Assembly (NCBI RefSeq): GCF_900129395.1
Contig: NZ_FQVP01000001.1
Location: forward strand, 434,001-498,000
Source: Pseudosulfitobacter pseudonitzschiae
GTDB taxonomy: Bacteria; Pseudomonadota; Alphaproteobacteria; Rhodobacterales; Rhodobacteraceae
Length of the DNA: 64,000 nt
Direction of reading: 5' to 3'
Positions 20,004 to 30,178 of this stretch are shown one piece after another. The notes under the pieces were generated by a model. That model saw only the letters and a list, made by a program, of their open reading frames with translations. It made no database searches and was not told the DNA's origin. Position 1 is the first letter of the stretch, and every line of letters begins with the position of its first letter. The position numbers were made by a program, and so were the translations under genes.

Positions 20004-22022
20004 TCAAAGCAGCGCCTTGGCCTTGGCCACGACGTTTTCTGCGGTGATCCCGAATTTTTCGAACAACTCTTCCGCAGGGGCCGATGCGCCGAACCGGTCC
20101 ATGCCGACAAAATCGGCCTTGCCCGCGCGGCCACGTTCGCCCAGCAACCACTGGTCCCAGCCTTGGCGCACGGCGGCTTCGATGCCGATGCGCACGGCGC
20201 TGCCCGCAGGCAGAACCTTGCGGCGATAGGCTTCGTCCTGCTCGGCAAACAGCTCCATACAGGGCATGGACACGACGCGCGTGCCGATCCCGTCCGCCTG
20301 CAGCGCCTCGCGGGCTTTCAGCGCAACCTCGACCTCGGAGCCGGTGGCAATCAGGATCACCTGACGCTTGCCCTCGGCCTCGGCCAGAACATAAGCGCCC
20401 TGAGCGGTGAGGTTCTTGTTCTTGTGCTCGGTCCGCACGGTCGGCAGGCCCTGACGGGTCAGCGACAGAACCGACGGCGTGGTTTTCGAGGTCAGCGCGA
20501 CCTCCCAGGCCTCGGCGGTCTCGATGGTGTCGGCGGGACGGAACACATAGGTGTTAGGCGTTGCACGGCTGATCGCCAGATGCTCGACCGGCTGGTGGGT
20601 CGGGCCGTCTTCGCCCAGACCGATGCTGTCGTGGGTCATGACGAATACCGTCGGCACCTGCATCAACGCTGCCAGACGCATGGCGGGGCGGGCGTAGTCG
20701 GTGAAACACATGAACGTGCCGCCATAGGGGCGCATCCCGCCGTGCAGCGCCATGCCGTTCATCGCCGCCGACATGCCATGTTCACGGATGCCCCAATAGA
20801 CGTAGCGGCCCTTGCGGTTGTCCACGTCAAAGACGCCCAGATCACCGGTCTTGGTGTTGTTCGAACCGGTCAAGTCAGCCGAACCGCCCACGGTTTCCGG
20901 CATGATCGGGTTGATCACTTCCAGCACCTTTTCGCTGCTGGCGCGCGTGGCCAGCTTGGGCGCGCTTTCCGACATCTGCTTTTTGAACGCCTTGATGGTC
21001 GCGCTCAGCTTGCGCGGGGCGTCCAGCGCATAGGCGCGTTCAAACTGGGTGCGCTTGGCGTTGCTGATCGCTTCCATGCGGATTTGCCACTCGGCATGTT
21101 CCGCAGCACCACGTTTGCCGATGGCTTCCCACGCCGCTTTGACATCGGCAGGAATTTCGAAGGGGCCGGTGGTCCATCCATAAGCAGCCTTTGCCGCCGT
21201 CAACTGTTCCGGATCGGTCAGCGCACCGTGCCCTTTCGAGGTGTCTTGCGCCGCGTGGCCCAGGGCGATGTGCGTCTTGCACGCGATCATCGTGGGCTTG
21301 CTGCCCTTCTTGGCCTGCGTCAGGGCGGCGTCGATTTCGTCGGGGTTGTGGCCGTCGATCTCGATCACCTGCCAGCCGGCGGATTTGAAACGCGCCACCT
21401 GATCGGTGCGGTCGCTCAACTCAACGGTGCCATCGATGGTGATGTTGTTGTTGTCCCACAGCACGATCAGCTTGCCCAGCTTGTGACGGCCCGCAAGGGT
21501 GATCGCCTCTTGGCTCACACCTTCCATCAGGCAGCCGTCGCCCGCGATGACATAGGTATAGTGATCGACAACCTTGCGCCCGTACTGCGCGCGCTGCATT
21601 TCTTCGGCCATGGCAAAGCCGACCGAATTGGCAATGCCCTGACCCAGCGGGCCGGTGGTGGTTTCAATCGCATCGGCCAGGAAGTTTTCCGGGTGGCCCG
21701 CCGTGCGTGCGCCCATCTGGCGGAAATTCTTGATCTCTTCGATGGGGAACTGTGCGTCGCCCACAAGATACAACAGCGAATACAGCAGCATCGAGCCGTG
21801 GCCTGCCGACAGGATGAACCGGTCGCGGTCCGGCCAGTTGGGGGCAGAGGCGTCAAACTTCAGGTGTTTTTCGAACAAAACGGTGGCAACATCAGCCATG
21901 CCCATCGGCATGCCCGAGTGACCGGAGTTGGCAGCGGCGACCGCGTCCAGGGTCAGCGCACGGATGGCGGTGGCTTTGGACCAGTGGTCAGGGTTGGCGT
22001 TTGCAAGTGCTTTGAGATCCAC
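20004..22022 (-). CDS. tkt: Transketolase
   Basis: Transketolase moves two-carbon ketol units in the pentose phosphate pathway using thiamine diphosphate. From a GTG at 22022 ([14 protein letters not shown]) the product has 672 residues. AAAGGA lies 8 nt before the GTG, whereas an upstream ATG at 22067 would add 15 residues not expected in the family. It shows [10 protein letters not shown], the ThDP motif GDGCLMEGV...N-N-I, and the C-terminal TGSEVEVAL segment. It lies near the two GAPDH genes, forming a loose central-carbon cluster. Confidence 0.95.
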   Translation of the reverse strand: MDLKALANANPDHWSKATAIRALTLDAVAAANSGHSGMPMGMADVATVLFEKHLKFDASAPNWPDRDRFILSAGHGSMLLYSLLYLVGDAQFPIEEIKNFRQMGARTAGHPENFLADAIETTTGPLGQGIANSVGFAMAEEMQRAQYGRKVVDHYTYVIAGDGCLMEGVSQEAITLAGRHKLGKLIVLWDNNNITIDGTVELSDRTDQVARFKSAGWQVIEIDGHNPDEIDAALTQAKKGSKPTMIACKTHIALGHAAQDTSKGHGALTDPEQLTAAKAAYGWTTGPFEIPADVKAAWEAIGKRGAAEHAEWQIRMEAISNAKRTQFERAYALDAPRKLSATIKAFKKQMSESAPKLATRASSEKVLEVINPIMPETVGGSADLTGSNNTKTGDLGVFDVDNRKGRYVYWGIREHGMSAAMNGMALHGGMRPYGGTFMCFTDYARPAMRLAALMQVPTVFVMTHDSIGLGEDGPTHQPVEHLAISRATPNTYVFRPADTIETAEAWEVALTSKTTPSVLSLTRQGLPTVRTEHKNKNLTAQGAYVLAEAEGKRQVILIATGSEVEVALKAREALQADGIGTRVVSMPCMELFAEQDEAYRRKVLPAGSAVRIGIEAAVRQGWDQWLLGERGRAGKADFVGMDRFGASAPAEELFEKFGITAENVVAKAKALL

Positions 22023-22281
22023 GGCAGCAGTCCTTTGGCTGGAAATGGCGAGCTTGCCACGTTCCATATCAGCCCAAGGGCAGGGGTCAAGCGCCCGAGG
22101 CCATCCGCGCGGTCTTGCACATCAACGCCTGCCCGCAAGTCGTTGATCGCAAAGAGGGCGAATTTTGGGTACCGTTTCGCTAGACTTTGCCTATTGGGGG
22201 CCGCCCGAGCGATTCGCCGGTGGCCAAAGCGTGAAAAACGATAGAGAAACGGTACAAGCCGAACGCAAACAGGGACGACGG

Positions 22282-22791
22282 ATGAGCGATATAATCGAGT
22301 TGCAGCGCCGGATCATGGCCGCGATGGACCGTGTGGCCAGCGGGCTGGGAGAATTGTCAGGCAGCGGGGGGGGCGACGCGGCCACCCAGCAGGCGCTGGA
22401 AGACGAAAAGATTGTCAACGCACAGCTGACGGAGCGCATCCGGATGCTGAGCCAGCGTCACGAGAACGATATGACAAAGCTGCGCGAGACAACCGAGAGC
22501 ACGCAGGCGCAACTGGCGAAGCTGGACGCGGACCTGCAAAAGCTGCGCAAGGCCAACGCGCAACTGTCGCAGTCCAATCAGGCGCTGCGCGATGCCAATG
22601 CCGCAGGCGTGGCCGAGCCGCACCTGATCAACAAGGCGATGATGGCCGAGCTCGAGGCGCTGCGCGCGGCCCGTGCGGCGGACATCTCGGAAGCCAATAC
22701 GATCATCGCGGCGATGACACCCCTGTTGCAGGATGCACCCGGTGGCGAACCTGCCGCAGCAGCCCAAGCCAAGCCAGAAGGAGACGCCTGA
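22282..22791 (+). CDS. Coiled-coil hypothetical protein upstream of zapA
   Basis: The 169-residue product (MSDIIELQRRI) is dominated by a long heptad-rich coiled coil (about residues 40-120) with a Gly-rich patch at about 26-33 and an Ala/Pro-rich tail. AGGGA precedes the ATG at 22282; a longer frame from 22165 has no such support. It overlaps zapA by one base (TGATG), so the two are co-translated. A cell-division-related role beside ZapA, itself a coiled-coil protein, is plausible but unproven. Confidence 0.78.
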   Translation: MSDIIELQRRIMAAMDRVASGLGELSGSGGGDAATQQALEDEKIVNAQLTERIRMLSQRHENDMTKLRETTESTQAQLAKLDADLQKLRKANAQLSQSNQALRDANAAGVAEPHLINKAMMAELEALRAARAADISEANTIIAAMTPLLQDAPGGEPAAAAQAKPEGDA

Positions 22792-23195
22792 TGCCCGAAG
22801 TGATCATTACCATCGGGGGCCGCCAGTTCGAAGTGGCCTGTCAGGAGGGCGAGGACGCCTATCTGCATTCCGCCGCCAAGATGCTGGACGACGAGGCCAA
22901 GGTGCTGTCCGATCAGGTGGGCCGGATGCCCGAGGCGCGGATGCTGCTGATGGCGGGCCTGATGCTGGCCGACAAGACCGCCAGCGTCGAGGACCGCGTG
23001 GCCGAGATCCAGGCCAAGCTTGCCGAGCGCGAGGCGGAGCTGGAAGGGCTGCGCAACCAAGTGATCGAGCCCGAGCGGATCGAGGTCCCGGTGGTGCCGC
23101 AATCGGTGACGGACACGCTGGCCGAACTGGCCGCCCGCGCCGAGTCGCTGGCCGAAGAGGTGCAGGAGCGGCTGGACGGGACATACGAAGGATAG
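22791..23195 (+). CDS. zapA: Cell division protein ZapA
   Basis: ZapA binds FtsZ polymers and stabilises the Z-ring. The 134-residue product has the ZapA N-terminal beta-hairpin (VIITIGGRQFEVACQEGE), the helix HSAAKMLDDEAKVL, the MLLMAGLMLADK segment, and a C-terminal coiled coil. Length fits. It is translationally coupled to the upstream coiled-coil gene. In many bacteria zapA is followed by 6S RNA and a 5-formyl-THF cyclo-ligase gene; here a structured non-coding stretch follows and the cyclo-ligase gene is absent. Confidence 0.92.
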   Translation: MPEVIITIGGRQFEVACQEGEDAYLHSAAKMLDDEAKVLSDQVGRMPEARMLLMAGLMLADKTASVEDRVAEIQAKLAEREAELEGLRNQVIEPERIEVPVVPQSVTDTLAELAARAESLAEEVQERLDGTYEG

Positions 23196-23244
23196 GTATC
23201 CTTTTCGATCAAAGGCTTGATAGATCAATCTAAGGTGATTTTTC

Positions 23245-23316
23245 GCGCCCGACCGCCCGTCACGCCGAAGGCGTGCCTAAGACAGTGGGCGCACCTTTGG
23301 TGCGACGGTCGGGCGC
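23245..23316. other. Cloverleaf-like structured element after zapA
   Basis: A perfect 11-bp outer stem (GCGCCCGACCG 23245-23255 with CGGTCGGGCGC 23306-23316) encloses two perfect 6-bp hairpins: CACGCC-GAA-GGCGTG (23261-23275) and CGCACC-TTT-GGTGCG (23290-23304). It could be a dispersed palindromic element or part of a small RNA. It does not carry tRNA features. Confidence 0.6.
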
Positions 23317-23329
23317 TGCCCTATGTGGC

Positions 23330-23384
23330 AAGGTCGTTCTGGGCTTTTTCAGACCTTCCTCACAGACCGAGAATGCAAGGTCTG
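23330..23384 (+). ncRNA. Possible small RNA segment (two hairpins), zapA-GNAT interval
   Basis: AAGGTC (23330-23335) pairs with GACCTT (23352-23357), with CTG/CAG inside, and CAGACC (23363-23368) pairs with GGTCTG (23379-23384). Together with the cloverleaf element just upstream this makes a ~140-nt stretch that is folded and non-coding. The position after zapA is where 6S RNA is often found, but I could not match a 6S consensus, so this is a weak proposal. Confidence 0.25.
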
Positions 23385-23401
23385 CGGCCGTGAAATATGC
23401 T

Positions 23402-23920
23402 TTATTGAACTGAACCCAACCGATAGGCATAAACGTTGTTCAGATAGCCCTCGTCGCCGATACGAAAATGCGTTTCGCCAACTTTCTCAAAGCCTTGGGA
23501 CAGGTAGAATGCGATAGCCGGATCATTTCCGGCATTGGTTGTCAGCCAGACAGATTGAACATTGCAAGCGCGGCAATGGTTCAGAGCTGCCTTCAGAAGC
23601 TGTGTCCCGATCCCTTTGCCATGATGGCGCGGTTGCACATAGAATGTCGCAATCTCCATGTCAGAACACCCTTCAACGGGTGCCACGCTTGATGAGGCGA
23701 CACATATAAATCCGTCGATCCCCTCTGCATTGTCGGAAACAAGGATGAACCGGTCAGGATCGTCGATCAGCGCAGCGATCTTTGCGGTGGTAAACTGTTC
23801 CAGAACGTAGTCCGCAAAGAACCTGTTCACCCCGCGTTTCAGATAGGTGCCAACCCAAACCTCGATCGAGATTGCCGCGATGCTGGATGCATCTGAGATG
23901 TCGGGTGCGCGTAAAGCCAT
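23402..23920 (-). CDS. GNAT-family N-acetyltransferase
   Basis: This 172-residue acyl-CoA-dependent N-acetyltransferase has the acetyl-CoA loop motif VQPRHHGKGIGTQLL (about residues 94-108) and C-terminal TNAGNDPAIAFYLSQGF. The substrate is unknown. It lies alone, convergent with the zapA unit, in a place where conserved housekeeping genes would be expected, and its base composition is somewhat less GC-rich than its neighbours. It may be an insertion into a conserved neighbourhood. Confidence 0.85.
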   Translation of the reverse strand: MALRAPDISDASSIAAISIEVWVGTYLKRGVNRFFADYVLEQFTTAKIAALIDDPDRFILVSDNAEGIDGFICVASSSVAPVEGCSDMEIATFYVQPRHHGKGIGTQLLKAALNHCRACNVQSVWLTTNAGNDPAIAFYLSQGFEKVGETHFRIGDEGYLNNVYAYRLGSVQ

Positions 23921-23984
23921 AGGCGCAGAAAAACCAAGTTTGATCGGACCTTCAAGGCCGATCTGCGATGTCCGTCCAAACGCA

Positions 23985-24011
23985 AAAGGGCCAGCCCAAG
24001 GCCAGCCCTTT
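23985..24011 (-). terminator. Terminator of the bolA-grxD unit
   Basis: Arms AAAGGGC (23985-23991) and GCCCTTT (24005-24011), with an inner GCC/GGC pair, are followed on the minus strand by TTTTGCG. Confidence 0.7.
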
Positions 24012-24032
24012 CAACGTCAATCCAAAACCGTC

Positions 24033-24395
24033 TCAGCCGTTGGCTTCGCGGATCTTTTCTGCGGCGTCCTTGTCGTAAGCCACGCCGTTCTGTTCGAACA
24101 ACGTGTCCAGCTCGCCGGACAGGGTCATCTCGGTGATGATGTCGCAGCCGCCGACGAATTCGCCCTTTACGTAAAGCTGCGGGATCGTGGGCCAGTCGGA
24201 ATAATCCTTGATGCCCTGGCGGATACCGTCATCGGCTAGCACGTTAACGTCGGTGAACTCGACGCCCATATAGTTCAGCACCCCGGCCACACGGCTGGAA
24301 AAGCCGCATTGCGGCATGGTTTTGGTGCCCTTCATGAACAGCACAACGTCGTTGCTGGTCACGGTCTCTTTGATTTGCGTTGTTGCATCGGTCAT
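24033..24395 (-). CDS. grxD: Monothiol glutaredoxin (Grx4/GrxD type)
   Basis: This 120-residue monothiol glutaredoxin has the CGFS active site (in TMPQCGFS), the glutathione-binding WPTIPQLYV and GGCDI segments. Such proteins carry [2Fe-2S] clusters as homodimers or with BolA. The bolA gene is two positions upstream in the same unit, which supports a Grx-BolA Fe-S/iron-signalling pair. The ATG overlaps the stop of the 81-residue membrane gene by 4 nt. Confidence 0.95.
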   Translation of the reverse strand: MTDATTQIKETVTSNDVVLFMKGTKTMPQCGFSSRVAGVLNYMGVEFTDVNVLADDGIRQGIKDYSDWPTIPQLYVKGEFVGGCDIITEMTLSGELDTLFEQNGVAYDKDAAEKIREANG

Positions 24396-24637
24396 TTGCG
24401 TTTGTTCCTTGGGACAAAGGTTTTTGCGTATTCCTGCGGGTCGCGCGGCACCTTGAAGCTGTAAGAGTGTCCGCCTCCGGCCCCGCCGGAGTGATAGTTG
24501 GCTTCGACCTCGTGATAGCCCGTACCGGGATCAGAGCCGCGTTCGCTGTCTTTGTGGTGCCGGATCGACTGGGCCGCCCTGAGCACCGCAAACAGCAGCA
24601 CCGCGCCGCTTAATACGATGATGAGGGTCAGGTCCAT
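24392..24637 (-). CDS. 81-residue membrane-anchored hypothetical protein
   Basis: It has one N-terminal hydrophobic helix (about residues 2-20) and a polar tail with a Gly/His-rich stretch ([15 protein letters not shown]) ending in basic residues RNKRK. Unknown function. It is embedded between bolA and grxD with a short gap and a 4-nt overlap, so it is part of their operon. The His-rich tail could bind metal, but this is only a suggestion. Confidence 0.7.
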   Translation of the reverse strand: MDLTLIIVLSGAVLLFAVLRAAQSIRHHKDSERGSDPGTGYHEVEANYHSGGAGGGHSYSFKVPRDPQEYAKTFVPRNKRK

Positions 24638-24644
24638 GGCGGGC

Positions 24645-24887
24645 TTACTCCGGCGCCTTGGTGGTCAGGGCCAGCGCGTGCAATTCGCCTTGGCTGCCAT
24701 CCATCTTGCCCTTGAGGGCGGCATAGACGGCGCGTTGTTGCTGCACGCGGTTCTGGCCTTTGAAAGACGCATCAATCACCTCGGCGGCATAGTGGTTGCC
24801 GTCCCCCGCAAGGTCGGTGATCGTGATCTTGGCGTCAGGAAAGGACAACCGGATCAGGTCTTCGATGTCCTTGGCTTGCATGGCCAT
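24645..24887 (-). CDS. BolA family protein
   Basis: This 80-residue BolA-fold protein has the core DIEDLIRLSFPDAKITITDLAGDGNHY split over the usual beta-alpha-beta layout, then the conserved FKGQNRVQQQRAVYAAL helix. BolA partners monothiol glutaredoxins in Fe-S cluster trafficking; grxD lies downstream. GGAGAG precedes the ATG at 24887. The short length and sequence are closer to the BolA2/IbaG branch than to E. coli BolA. Confidence 0.9.
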   Translation of the reverse strand: MAMQAKDIEDLIRLSFPDAKITITDLAGDGNHYAAEVIDASFKGQNRVQQQRAVYAALKGKMDGSQGELHALALTTKAPE

Positions 24888-25048
24888 ATGCGGCTCTCCA
24901 GTCTGGTCGTGATGTTCTCTCTAGATTTAGGGGCCATGAGGGGACTGTGCAAGCGACTAAGCTTGCGGGCGGCACGCGGGCTGCTTAGCTTGCGGTCAGA
25001 CGGGACGTGCGGGCCGCGCGATTGCGGGGTACGTCAGGGAGAATGCGC

Positions 25049-26013
<965 letters not shown>

Positions 26014-26017
<4 letters not shown>

Positions 26018-27027
26018 TCTTTGGAGACGTGCCGCTGGATCAGGCCGAGGGGGCGATCCTGGCCCATTCGATGCCTGCGGTCAAAGACGGCCAGCCGCAC
26101 CGGATTGCCAAGGGCACGGTGCTGACCGCCGACCACCTGCGCGCATTGGCGGAGGCGGGGCGTGATCACGTGGTGGTGGCACGACTGGGGGCCGACGACA
26201 TCGAGGAAAACGCCGCCGCGCTGGAACTGGCGCAGGCGCTGGTGCCCGACGCCGCGACGCAGGGCCTGCGGATCTCGGGGGCTGGTGCCGGGCGGGTAAA
26301 CCTTTATGCCACCACGCCCGGCGTGGCGGTGATGGATGTGGCTGCGATAAATGCGCTGAACGCGGTGCATCCGATGATCACGCTGGCCACCGTTCCGCAA
26401 TATCACCGTTGTGACGCCGGTGGCATGGTGGCGACGATCAAGATCATTGCCTATGGCGTGCCGCGCGAGGCATTGGCGCAGGCCGCGACAGCGGGCCGCG
26501 CTGCGCTGCACATCGCGCCGCCCCGTTATGCCACGGCGACTCTGGTCGAAAGCCAGGTGGCCGGTGCCACGCCATCGACCAAGGGGCGAGAGGCCATGGC
26601 CGGACGGCTGGAGCGTCTGGATATGACGCTGACCCCCCGCGTCGTCTGTGACCATACAACCGAAGCGCTGGCGCAGGCGATTGCGCAGGCTGCCGGTGAC
26701 GTGGTGTTGGTGCTGACAGCCTCGGCCACCTCGGACCCTGACGATGTCGCCCCACAGGCGCTGCGCGTGGCGGGGGGGCAGGTGGCGGCCTTTGGCATGC
26801 CGGTTGATCCGGGCAACCTGTTGTTTTTCGGAGCCATCGGAGACAAGCCGGTGATCGGCCTGCCGGGTTGCGCGCGGTCGCCTGCGTTGAACGGGGCCGA
26901 CTGGGTGCTGGAACGGCTGGTGTGCGGTCTGACCCTGGATCAGGGTGACATTTCTGCAATGGGCGTGGGCGGTTTGCTCAAGGAAATTCCCACGCGTCCG
27001 CGCCCCCGCAGCGCATCAAAGCCCTGA
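26014..27027 (+). CDS. Molybdopterin-binding protein (MoeA/CinA-like)
   Basis: This 337-residue protein has an N-terminal segment typical of MoeA-like molybdopterin-binding proteins associated with XdhC ([14 protein letters not shown]...[12 protein letters not shown]), and a C-terminal MoCF-type domain with [10 protein letters not shown] and [13 protein letters not shown]. It probably handles molybdenum cofactor or its cytidine dinucleotide form for the Cox-like enzyme. ATGA overlap with xdhC shows co-expression. A true MoeA is larger (about 400), so the exact reaction is uncertain. Confidence 0.82.
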
Positions 27028-27132
27028 GACAGTTCACGCTGTTTTGTCGCGAGCCTCCCGAAGATAGCAGTTTTCAAACCGCAGGTTGCGTGCTTAACTT
27101 CGAACAATGGAGACGAAATCAGGGAGATCATC

Positions 27133-27618
27133 ATGACACAGGTCAATATGACTGTGAACGGCAAGGCGGCGTCGGGCGATGTCGAAGGCCGGACACTGCT
27201 GGCGCAATTCTTGCGTGACTCACAGGGGCTGACCGGCACCCACGTCGGCTGCGATACCAGCCAGTGCGGCGCCTGTGTCGTGCATGTGGATGGCAAGGCG
27301 GTGAAATCCTGCACCATGCTGGCGCTGGAAGCCGACGGGGCCGAGGTCAGCACCATCGAAGGTCAGGCCAATGCGGATGGATCGCTGAACGTGATCCAGC
27401 AGGCGTTTCAGGACCACCACGGCCTGCAGTGCGGTTTCTGCACCCCCGGCATGGTGATGAGTGCGGCGGCGCTGTTGAAAGACAACCCCAAGCCCACCGA
27501 GACCGAAGTGCGCGACTATCTGGAGGGGAACATCTGTCGCTGCACGGGATACCACAACATCGTCAAAGCGATCCTCGCGGCATCCGGTCAGGATGTCAGC
27601 GCCATCGCCGCGGAATAA
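27133..27618 (+). CDS. coxS: Aerobic CODH-type small subunit, [2Fe-2S] (form II)
   Basis: This 161-residue iron-sulfur subunit of a molybdenum hydroxylase has a plant-ferredoxin-type cluster site ([11 protein letters not shown]...SC) and the C-terminal helical cluster site ([10 protein letters not shown]...CRCTGYHNI). It passes electrons from the Mo site in CoxL to FAD in CoxM. First of the S-L-M set. The gene is separated from coxL by a 98-bp gap containing a GC hairpin also found between coxL and coxM. Confidence 0.93.
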   Translation: MTQVNMTVNGKAASGDVEGRTLLAQFLRDSQGLTGTHVGCDTSQCGACVVHVDGKAVKSCTMLALEADGAEVSTIEGQANADGSLNVIQQAFQDHHGLQCGFCTPGMVMSAAALLKDNPKPTETEVRDYLEGNICRCTGYHNIVKAILAASGQDVSAIAAE

Positions 27619-27631
27619 TCTGAAATCAATT

Positions 27632-27656
27632 GGGGGCCAGCCCCCAAACCCCCGGG
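27632..27656. repeat. Intergenic GC hairpin, copy 1
   Basis: The 25-nt element begins GGGGGCCAGCCCCC (a 5-bp stem with a 4-nt loop) and ends CCCCCGGG. A second copy at 30093-30117 matches at 23 of 25 positions. Confidence 0.7.
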
Positions 27657-27716
27657 ATATCGAATGCCAGAAGAAAAGGGGGCGCGGGAGAGGGTCGCAT
27701 TTAGGGAGGACTAAAT

Positions 27717-30077
27717 ATGCCAAAAGACGGAGGCATCGGCGCCAGCTCGAAACGGCGTGAGGACATCCGGTTTCTGACGGGTGCGGGAAATTACACCGAC
27801 GATATCAACCTGCGTGGACAAGCCTATGTGTTTTTCCTGCGCTCGGATATCGCGCACGGGACGATCAACAATATCGACACATCGGCGGCTGAGGGGATGC
27901 CGGGTGTTGTGAAAATCTTTACCGCCGAGGATTTTGCGGGCGTGGGCGGAATGCCATGCGGCTGGCAGGTCACCGACAAGCACGGTGAAGTCATGCAGGA
28001 ACCGGGGCACCCGATTCTGGCCACCGGCAAGGTCCGCCACGTCGGAGAGCCAATCGCCGCCGTCGTCGCCGAGACCTTGGGACAGGCGCGTGATGCGGCC
28101 GAGGCCATCGATGTGGACATCACCGAACTGCCTGCGGTGATCGACATGAAGGATGCGCTGAAGACCGACGCACCCAAGGTGCATGACGATCTGAAGAACA
28201 ACCTTTGCTATGACTGGGGCTTTGTCGAGGAGAACAAGGCCGCCGTCGAAGAGGCGTTCCAGAAGGCGGCGCATGTCACCACGCTGGAATTGCGCAACAA
28301 CCGTCTGGTGGCCAACCCGATGGAACCGCGCGTGGCAGTGGGTGATTTTGCCCGCGGCACCGGCGAGCACACGCTGTACACAACCAGCCAGAACCCCCAT
28401 GTGATCCGTCTGTTGATGGGCGCATTTGTTCTGGGCATTCCCGAACACAAGCTGCGGGTCGTCGCACCGGATGTGGGCGGCGGCTTTGGCACCAAGATCT
28501 TCCACTACCAGGAAGAGGCGTTCGTGACCTTTGCGGCCAAGGCGTGCAACCGTCCGGTCAAATGGACATCCAGCCGGTCCGAGGCGTTCATGTCGGACGC
28601 CCATGGCCGCGACCACGTGACCACGATCCAGCTTGCGCTGGACGCGGACAACAACTTTACCGCGCTGCGCACGGACACATATGCGAATATGGGCGCGTAC
28701 CTCAGCACCTTTGCGCCGTCGGTGCCCACATGGCTGCATGGCACGCTGATGGCAGGGAACTACAAGACCCCGCTGATCTACGTGAACGTCAAGGCGGTGT
28801 TCACCAACACCGTACCCGTTGACGCCTATCGTGGTGCCGGACGGCCCGAGGCGACGTTCCAGCTGGAGCGGGTCATCGACAAGGCCGCGATCGAACTGGG
28901 CGTGGATGCGATCGAGCTGCGCCGCCAGAACTTTATCACCGAGTTCCCCTATGCCACCCCTGTGGCAGTGGAATATGACACCGGCGATTATTTTGCGACG
29001 ATGGACAAGCTGACCGAGATTGCGGATCTCGCCGGGTTCGAGGCCCGCCGCAAGGAGAGCGAAGCGCGTGGCAAGCTGCGGGGCCTTGGCGTGAACTGTT
29101 ATATCGAGGCTTGCGGCATCGCGCCCAGCAACCTTGTCGGGCAGTTGGGCGCACGGGCCGGTCTGTACGAAAGCGCCACGGTGCGGGTCAATGCGACCGG
29201 CGGGCTGGTCGTGATGACGGGCAGTCACAGTCACGGGCAGGGCCACGAAACCGCGTTCCCGCAGGTGATCGCCGAGATGATCGGCATTGACGAAAGCATG
29301 ATCGAAATCGTGCATGGCGACACGGCCAACACGCCGATGGGCATGGGTACCTATGGATCGCGCTCTATTGCGGTGGGCGGGTCGGCCATGGTGCGCGCGA
29401 CCGAAAAGATCATCGCCAAGGCCAAGAAGATCGCCAGCCACCTGCTGGAAGCCTCGGAAAGCGACATCGAGTTGAAGGACGGCGCGTTCAGCGTGGCCGG
29501 CACCGACAAGTCGGTTGCCTGGGGGGATGTGACGCTGGCCGCTTATGTGCCGCACAACTATCCGCTGGAGGACATCGAACCGGGGCTGGAAGAGACGGCG
29601 TTTTACGATCCGTCCAACTTTACCTATCCCTCGGGTGCCTATGCCTGCGAGGTCGAAGTGGACCGTGACACGGGGCAGGTGACCATCGAACGGTTCTCGG
29701 CTGCGGACGACTTTGGCAACATCATCAACCCGATGATCGTGTCGGGTCAGGTGCATGGCGGCATTGCCCAAGGGATCGGGCAGGCCTTGCTGGAAAACTG
29801 TGCCTACGACGAGAACGGTCAGCTTCTGAGCGCGTCCTATATGGATTACGCCATGCCACGTGCCTATGACATGCCGTTCTTCTCGGTTGACCATTCCTGT
29901 CAGACGCCGTGCACGCACAACCCCTTGGGCGTGAAAGGCTGTGGCGAGGCCGGGGCCATCGGCTCGCCGCCTGCGGTGGTGGGGGCCGTGGTCGATGCGC
30001 TGCGCTCGGCAGGCAAGGATGTCACGCACGTCGATATGCCGCTGTCACCGTCGCGCGTTTGGGCGGCGATGCAATAA
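27717..30077 (+). CDS. coxL: Molybdenum hydroxylase large subunit, CODH form II (CoxL-like)
   Basis: This 786-residue molybdopterin subunit of the xanthine dehydrogenase/CO dehydrogenase family has active-site loop AYRGAGR (residues 370-376), the form II signature; bona fide CO dehydrogenases (form I) have AYRCSFR. It therefore lacks the Cys that coordinates Cu in form I. Other motifs are GGGFGTK, SHSHGQGHET, and catalytic Glu744 in GCGEAGAIG. Substrate is uncertain: form II enzymes may oxidise CO weakly or act on other compounds. Gene order S-L-M is also the form II pattern. Confidence 0.92.
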   Translation: MPKDGGIGASSKRREDIRFLTGAGNYTDDINLRGQAYVFFLRSDIAHGTINNIDTSAAEGMPGVVKIFTAEDFAGVGGMPCGWQVTDKHGEVMQEPGHPILATGKVRHVGEPIAAVVAETLGQARDAAEAIDVDITELPAVIDMKDALKTDAPKVHDDLKNNLCYDWGFVEENKAAVEEAFQKAAHVTTLELRNNRLVANPMEPRVAVGDFARGTGEHTLYTTSQNPHVIRLLMGAFVLGIPEHKLRVVAPDVGGGFGTKIFHYQEEAFVTFAAKACNRPVKWTSSRSEAFMSDAHGRDHVTTIQLALDADNNFTALRTDTYANMGAYLSTFAPSVPTWLHGTLMAGNYKTPLIYVNVKAVFTNTVPVDAYRGAGRPEATFQLERVIDKAAIELGVDAIELRRQNFITEFPYATPVAVEYDTGDYFATMDKLTEIADLAGFEARRKESEARGKLRGLGVNCYIEACGIAPSNLVGQLGARAGLYESATVRVNATGGLVVMTGSHSHGQGHETAFPQVIAEMIGIDESMIEIVHGDTANTPMGMGTYGSRSIAVGGSAMVRATEKIIAKAKKIASHLLEASESDIELKDGAFSVAGTDKSVAWGDVTLAAYVPHNYPLEDIEPGLEETAFYDPSNFTYPSGAYACEVEVDRDTGQVTIERFSAADDFGNIINPMIVSGQVHGGIAQGIGQALLENCAYDENGQLLSASYMDYAMPRAYDMPFFSVDHSCQTPCTHNPLGVKGCGEAGAIGSPPAVVGAVVDALRSAGKDVTHVDMPLSPSRVWAAMQ

Positions 30078-30092
30078 GCTGAAGGGTGGTTC

Positions 30093-30117
30093 GGGGGCCA
30101 GCCCCCGGACCCCCGGG
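30093..30117. repeat. Intergenic GC hairpin, copy 2
   Basis: Same element as at 27632, GGGGGCCAGCCCCC followed by GGACCCCCGGG, between coxL and coxM. It may stabilise or segment the cox mRNA. Confidence 0.7.
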
Positions 30118-30178
30118 TTATTTTGGGCCAACAGACCCGGCAAAGCCGTTTCTTTGGCCACATGGAAAGGACGCAGGA

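Noticed and set aside
23217-23228. FNR-type site TTGATAGATCAA after zapA
   Set aside because: The half-sites are separated by 2 bp, not the 4 bp required for TTGAT-N4-ATCAA, and the site is downstream of zapA, not at a promoter.
23245-23316. tRNA gene suggested by cloverleaf-like folding
   Set aside because: It lacks a D-arm, a TTC-type T-loop, an anticodon arm of normal size and a CCA-like end.
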